Source: Amphiura filiformis
Lineage: Eukaryota > Echinodermata > Ophiuroidea > Amphilepidida > Amphiuridae
Assembly: GCF_039555335.1 (NCBI RefSeq)
Contig: NC_092640.1
Coordinates: 38,422,295-38,486,294, forward strand
Reading direction: 5' to 3'
DNA length: 64,000 bases
The position numbers and the translations under genes were made by a program. The notes beneath the pieces are model-generated. The model did no database searches, was not told where the DNA came from, and saw only the letters and a list, made by a program, of their open reading frames with translations. Below, piece by piece: positions 63,116 through 64,000 of this stretch (position 1 is its first letter; the number at the start of each line of letters is the position of its first letter).

Positions 63116-64000
63116 ATGCCGGTCGCTCAATTGCTTCTAACCGCGAAGCAATTTCGCAACTACGCTAGAAATAATGGATATCGAGGATACTCCAGACTAA
63201 AAAAAGATGATTTGAGAAATTTAATCAGCAAACCTCCTCCGGATTACAAGGCGATCGATGAAGCAAAAAATGAAGAAAGACGACAAAGAGGAGAGTACAC
63301 CGTAAAAGAATTACACGCGATTGCAAAAAATGCGGGCCTTCGAGGATACTCGAGACTGAACAAAGATGCTCTCAATGAAAAACTCAAGGAAAATTATATC
63401 ATTTCCTCTAACAATTTTGACGTTGTGGTACCACCCGCAAATCCTCGTCATCCGTTCAAGATGAAAAAGACCAAATCGAATCTTAGCAACTTTTTTGAAA
63501 TGTACAAGATCGAAGGACGTGATGGTTACGACCCCAACACCTTCTTTGCGACCATCAGGCTGAGCATAATCAGTCTTTTAAACAACAACAGGCAGAGAAA
63601 AATTCACATGGCTCTCAAGTCCACGTTTGAAAAAACAAACCCGCAAACTGACGAAACTGATACTATAACCGGTACATTTCGTTCTACCACGAAGGAGATT
63701 CTAGTGGGTACGGTTCTCAATGAATTTTACGATTTTACGACGGGTGAAATCTTACAGAACCTATCTGCATTCATAAACAATGGAAGTAACTGGGTATTTG
63801 AGATAATCAAATTCTTGAATATTTACATGACCAAGTACCAACCGATGCAAGGAGGTACGTACATTCCGACTCCGAGAGATCTAGCCGTCAAGAAAGCGAT
63901 CATCAATATACAAAATAAAGACAAACGTTGCTTCGTGTACAGCGTCATTCGAGCCATCTATCCAACTGACGATAATCCACATCGGGTAGACGAGAATGTT
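63116..64000 (+). CDS. Polinton/adintovirus-type DNA polymerase N-terminal region with two SAP-like motifs (3' end off window)
   Basis: Open for 295 codons to the window edge. Two SAP-like helix-turn-helix repeats occur at residues about 12-40 (RGYSRLKKDDLRNLI) and 67-98 (RGYSRLNKDALNEKL). A central region follows with MKKTKSNLSNFF and a TxKEILVG..LNEFY stretch. Near the end KRCFVYSVIRAIYP with NPHRV fits the C-F-x-x-S-V ... N-P-x-R-V motif often seen ahead of the exonuclease/polymerase domains in family B protein-primed polymerases of Mavericks and related elements. The catalytic motifs are beyond the window, so the polymerase call rests on this N-terminal part. No introns or stops are seen, suggesting a recent copy. 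Confidence 0.6.
   Translation, partial: MPVAQLLLTAKQFRNYARNNGYRGYSRLKKDDLRNLISKPPPDYKAIDEAKNEERRQRGEYTVKELHAIAKNAGLRGYSRLNKDALNEKLKENYIISSNNFDVVVPPANPRHPFKMKKTKSNLSNFFEMYKIEGRDGYDPNTFFATIRLSIISLLNNNRQRKIHMALKSTFEKTNPQTDETDTITGTFRSTTKEILVGTVLNEFYDFTTGEILQNLSAFINNGSNWVFEIIKFLNIYMTKYQPMQGGTYIPTPRDLAVKKAIINIQNKDKRCFVYSVIRAIYPTDDNPHRVDENV

Larger units (their letters stand above)
62656..64000 (+). mobile_element. left part of a Polinton/adintovirus-like element (boundary tentative)
   Basis: The coding content at 62766-64000 is unlike the host genes: intronless, tightly packed ORFs, with a polymerase-type N-terminal region. AGTTAATACCAGC at 62656 is offered as a possible AG-start, but the far end is outside the window and no target duplication or TIR can be tested. 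Confidence 0.45.

Overview
The window is eukaryotic. It is AT-rich and intron-rich, with GT-AG introns and many SINE-, MITE- and foldback-type repeats. The genes are SRCR/WSC/CCP receptor genes, a class known to be expanded in marine invertebrate deuterostomes. An echinoderm, hemichordate or amphioxus-like animal is the most likely source; the species cannot be fixed from sequence alone.

The backbone is a head-to-tail cluster of four related genes, all on the + strand. Each encodes a type I membrane receptor built from single-domain exons that are almost all phase 1-1. Receptor A (331-16764) lacks its 5' end. Visible order: SRCR, WSC, CCP, linker, WSC, CCP, linker, TM, then a 263-residue charged tail. 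Receptor B (22837-40773) is complete at 571 residues: signal peptide, SRCR, SRCR, WSC, CCP, CCP, stalk, TM, and a 58-residue tail with NPVY and YENT motifs. Receptor C (41993-51307) is complete at 596 residues, with the same ectodomain order and an unrelated 107-residue tail carrying SIYDVI and VYDTI motifs. Receptor D (53509-60798) is the 5' part of an A-like gene that runs off the right edge. The exon lengths of B and C sum to exact multiples of three. Ectodomains are conserved between genes while cytoplasmic tails are unrelated, so the cluster looks like a set of innate immune receptors that recognise similar ligands but signal differently.

The introns and intergenic DNA are full of mobile elements. 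Upstream of receptor B, a 2820-bp element (19714-22533) has AGTAGTAAATACGC ends, roughly 1-kb inverted repeats and a perfect 6-bp target duplication (GGCGTT). Its only gene is a compact intronless C2H2 zinc-finger gene, so it looks like a miniature Polinton/Maverick. It sits inside a second, older insertion whose empty site is preserved in a neighbouring duplicated segment. Intron 5 of receptor B holds a 3.9-kb element (27720-31615) with arms over 1 kb and a decayed ORF. At the right edge (62766-64000) begins what looks like a larger Polinton/adintovirus-like element: two small overlapping ORFs, then an open frame with two SAP-like motifs and a region typical of the N-terminal part of protein-primed DNA polymerases.

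Other repeats include a palindromic CACTTACGATAGTG array, a 55-bp satellite, an 18-bp minisatellite, a 27-28-bp satellite, several large palindromes, tRNA-derived SINE heads, a LINE 3' remnant and an array of DR1-like GGGTCAAAGGTCA motifs between receptors C and D.
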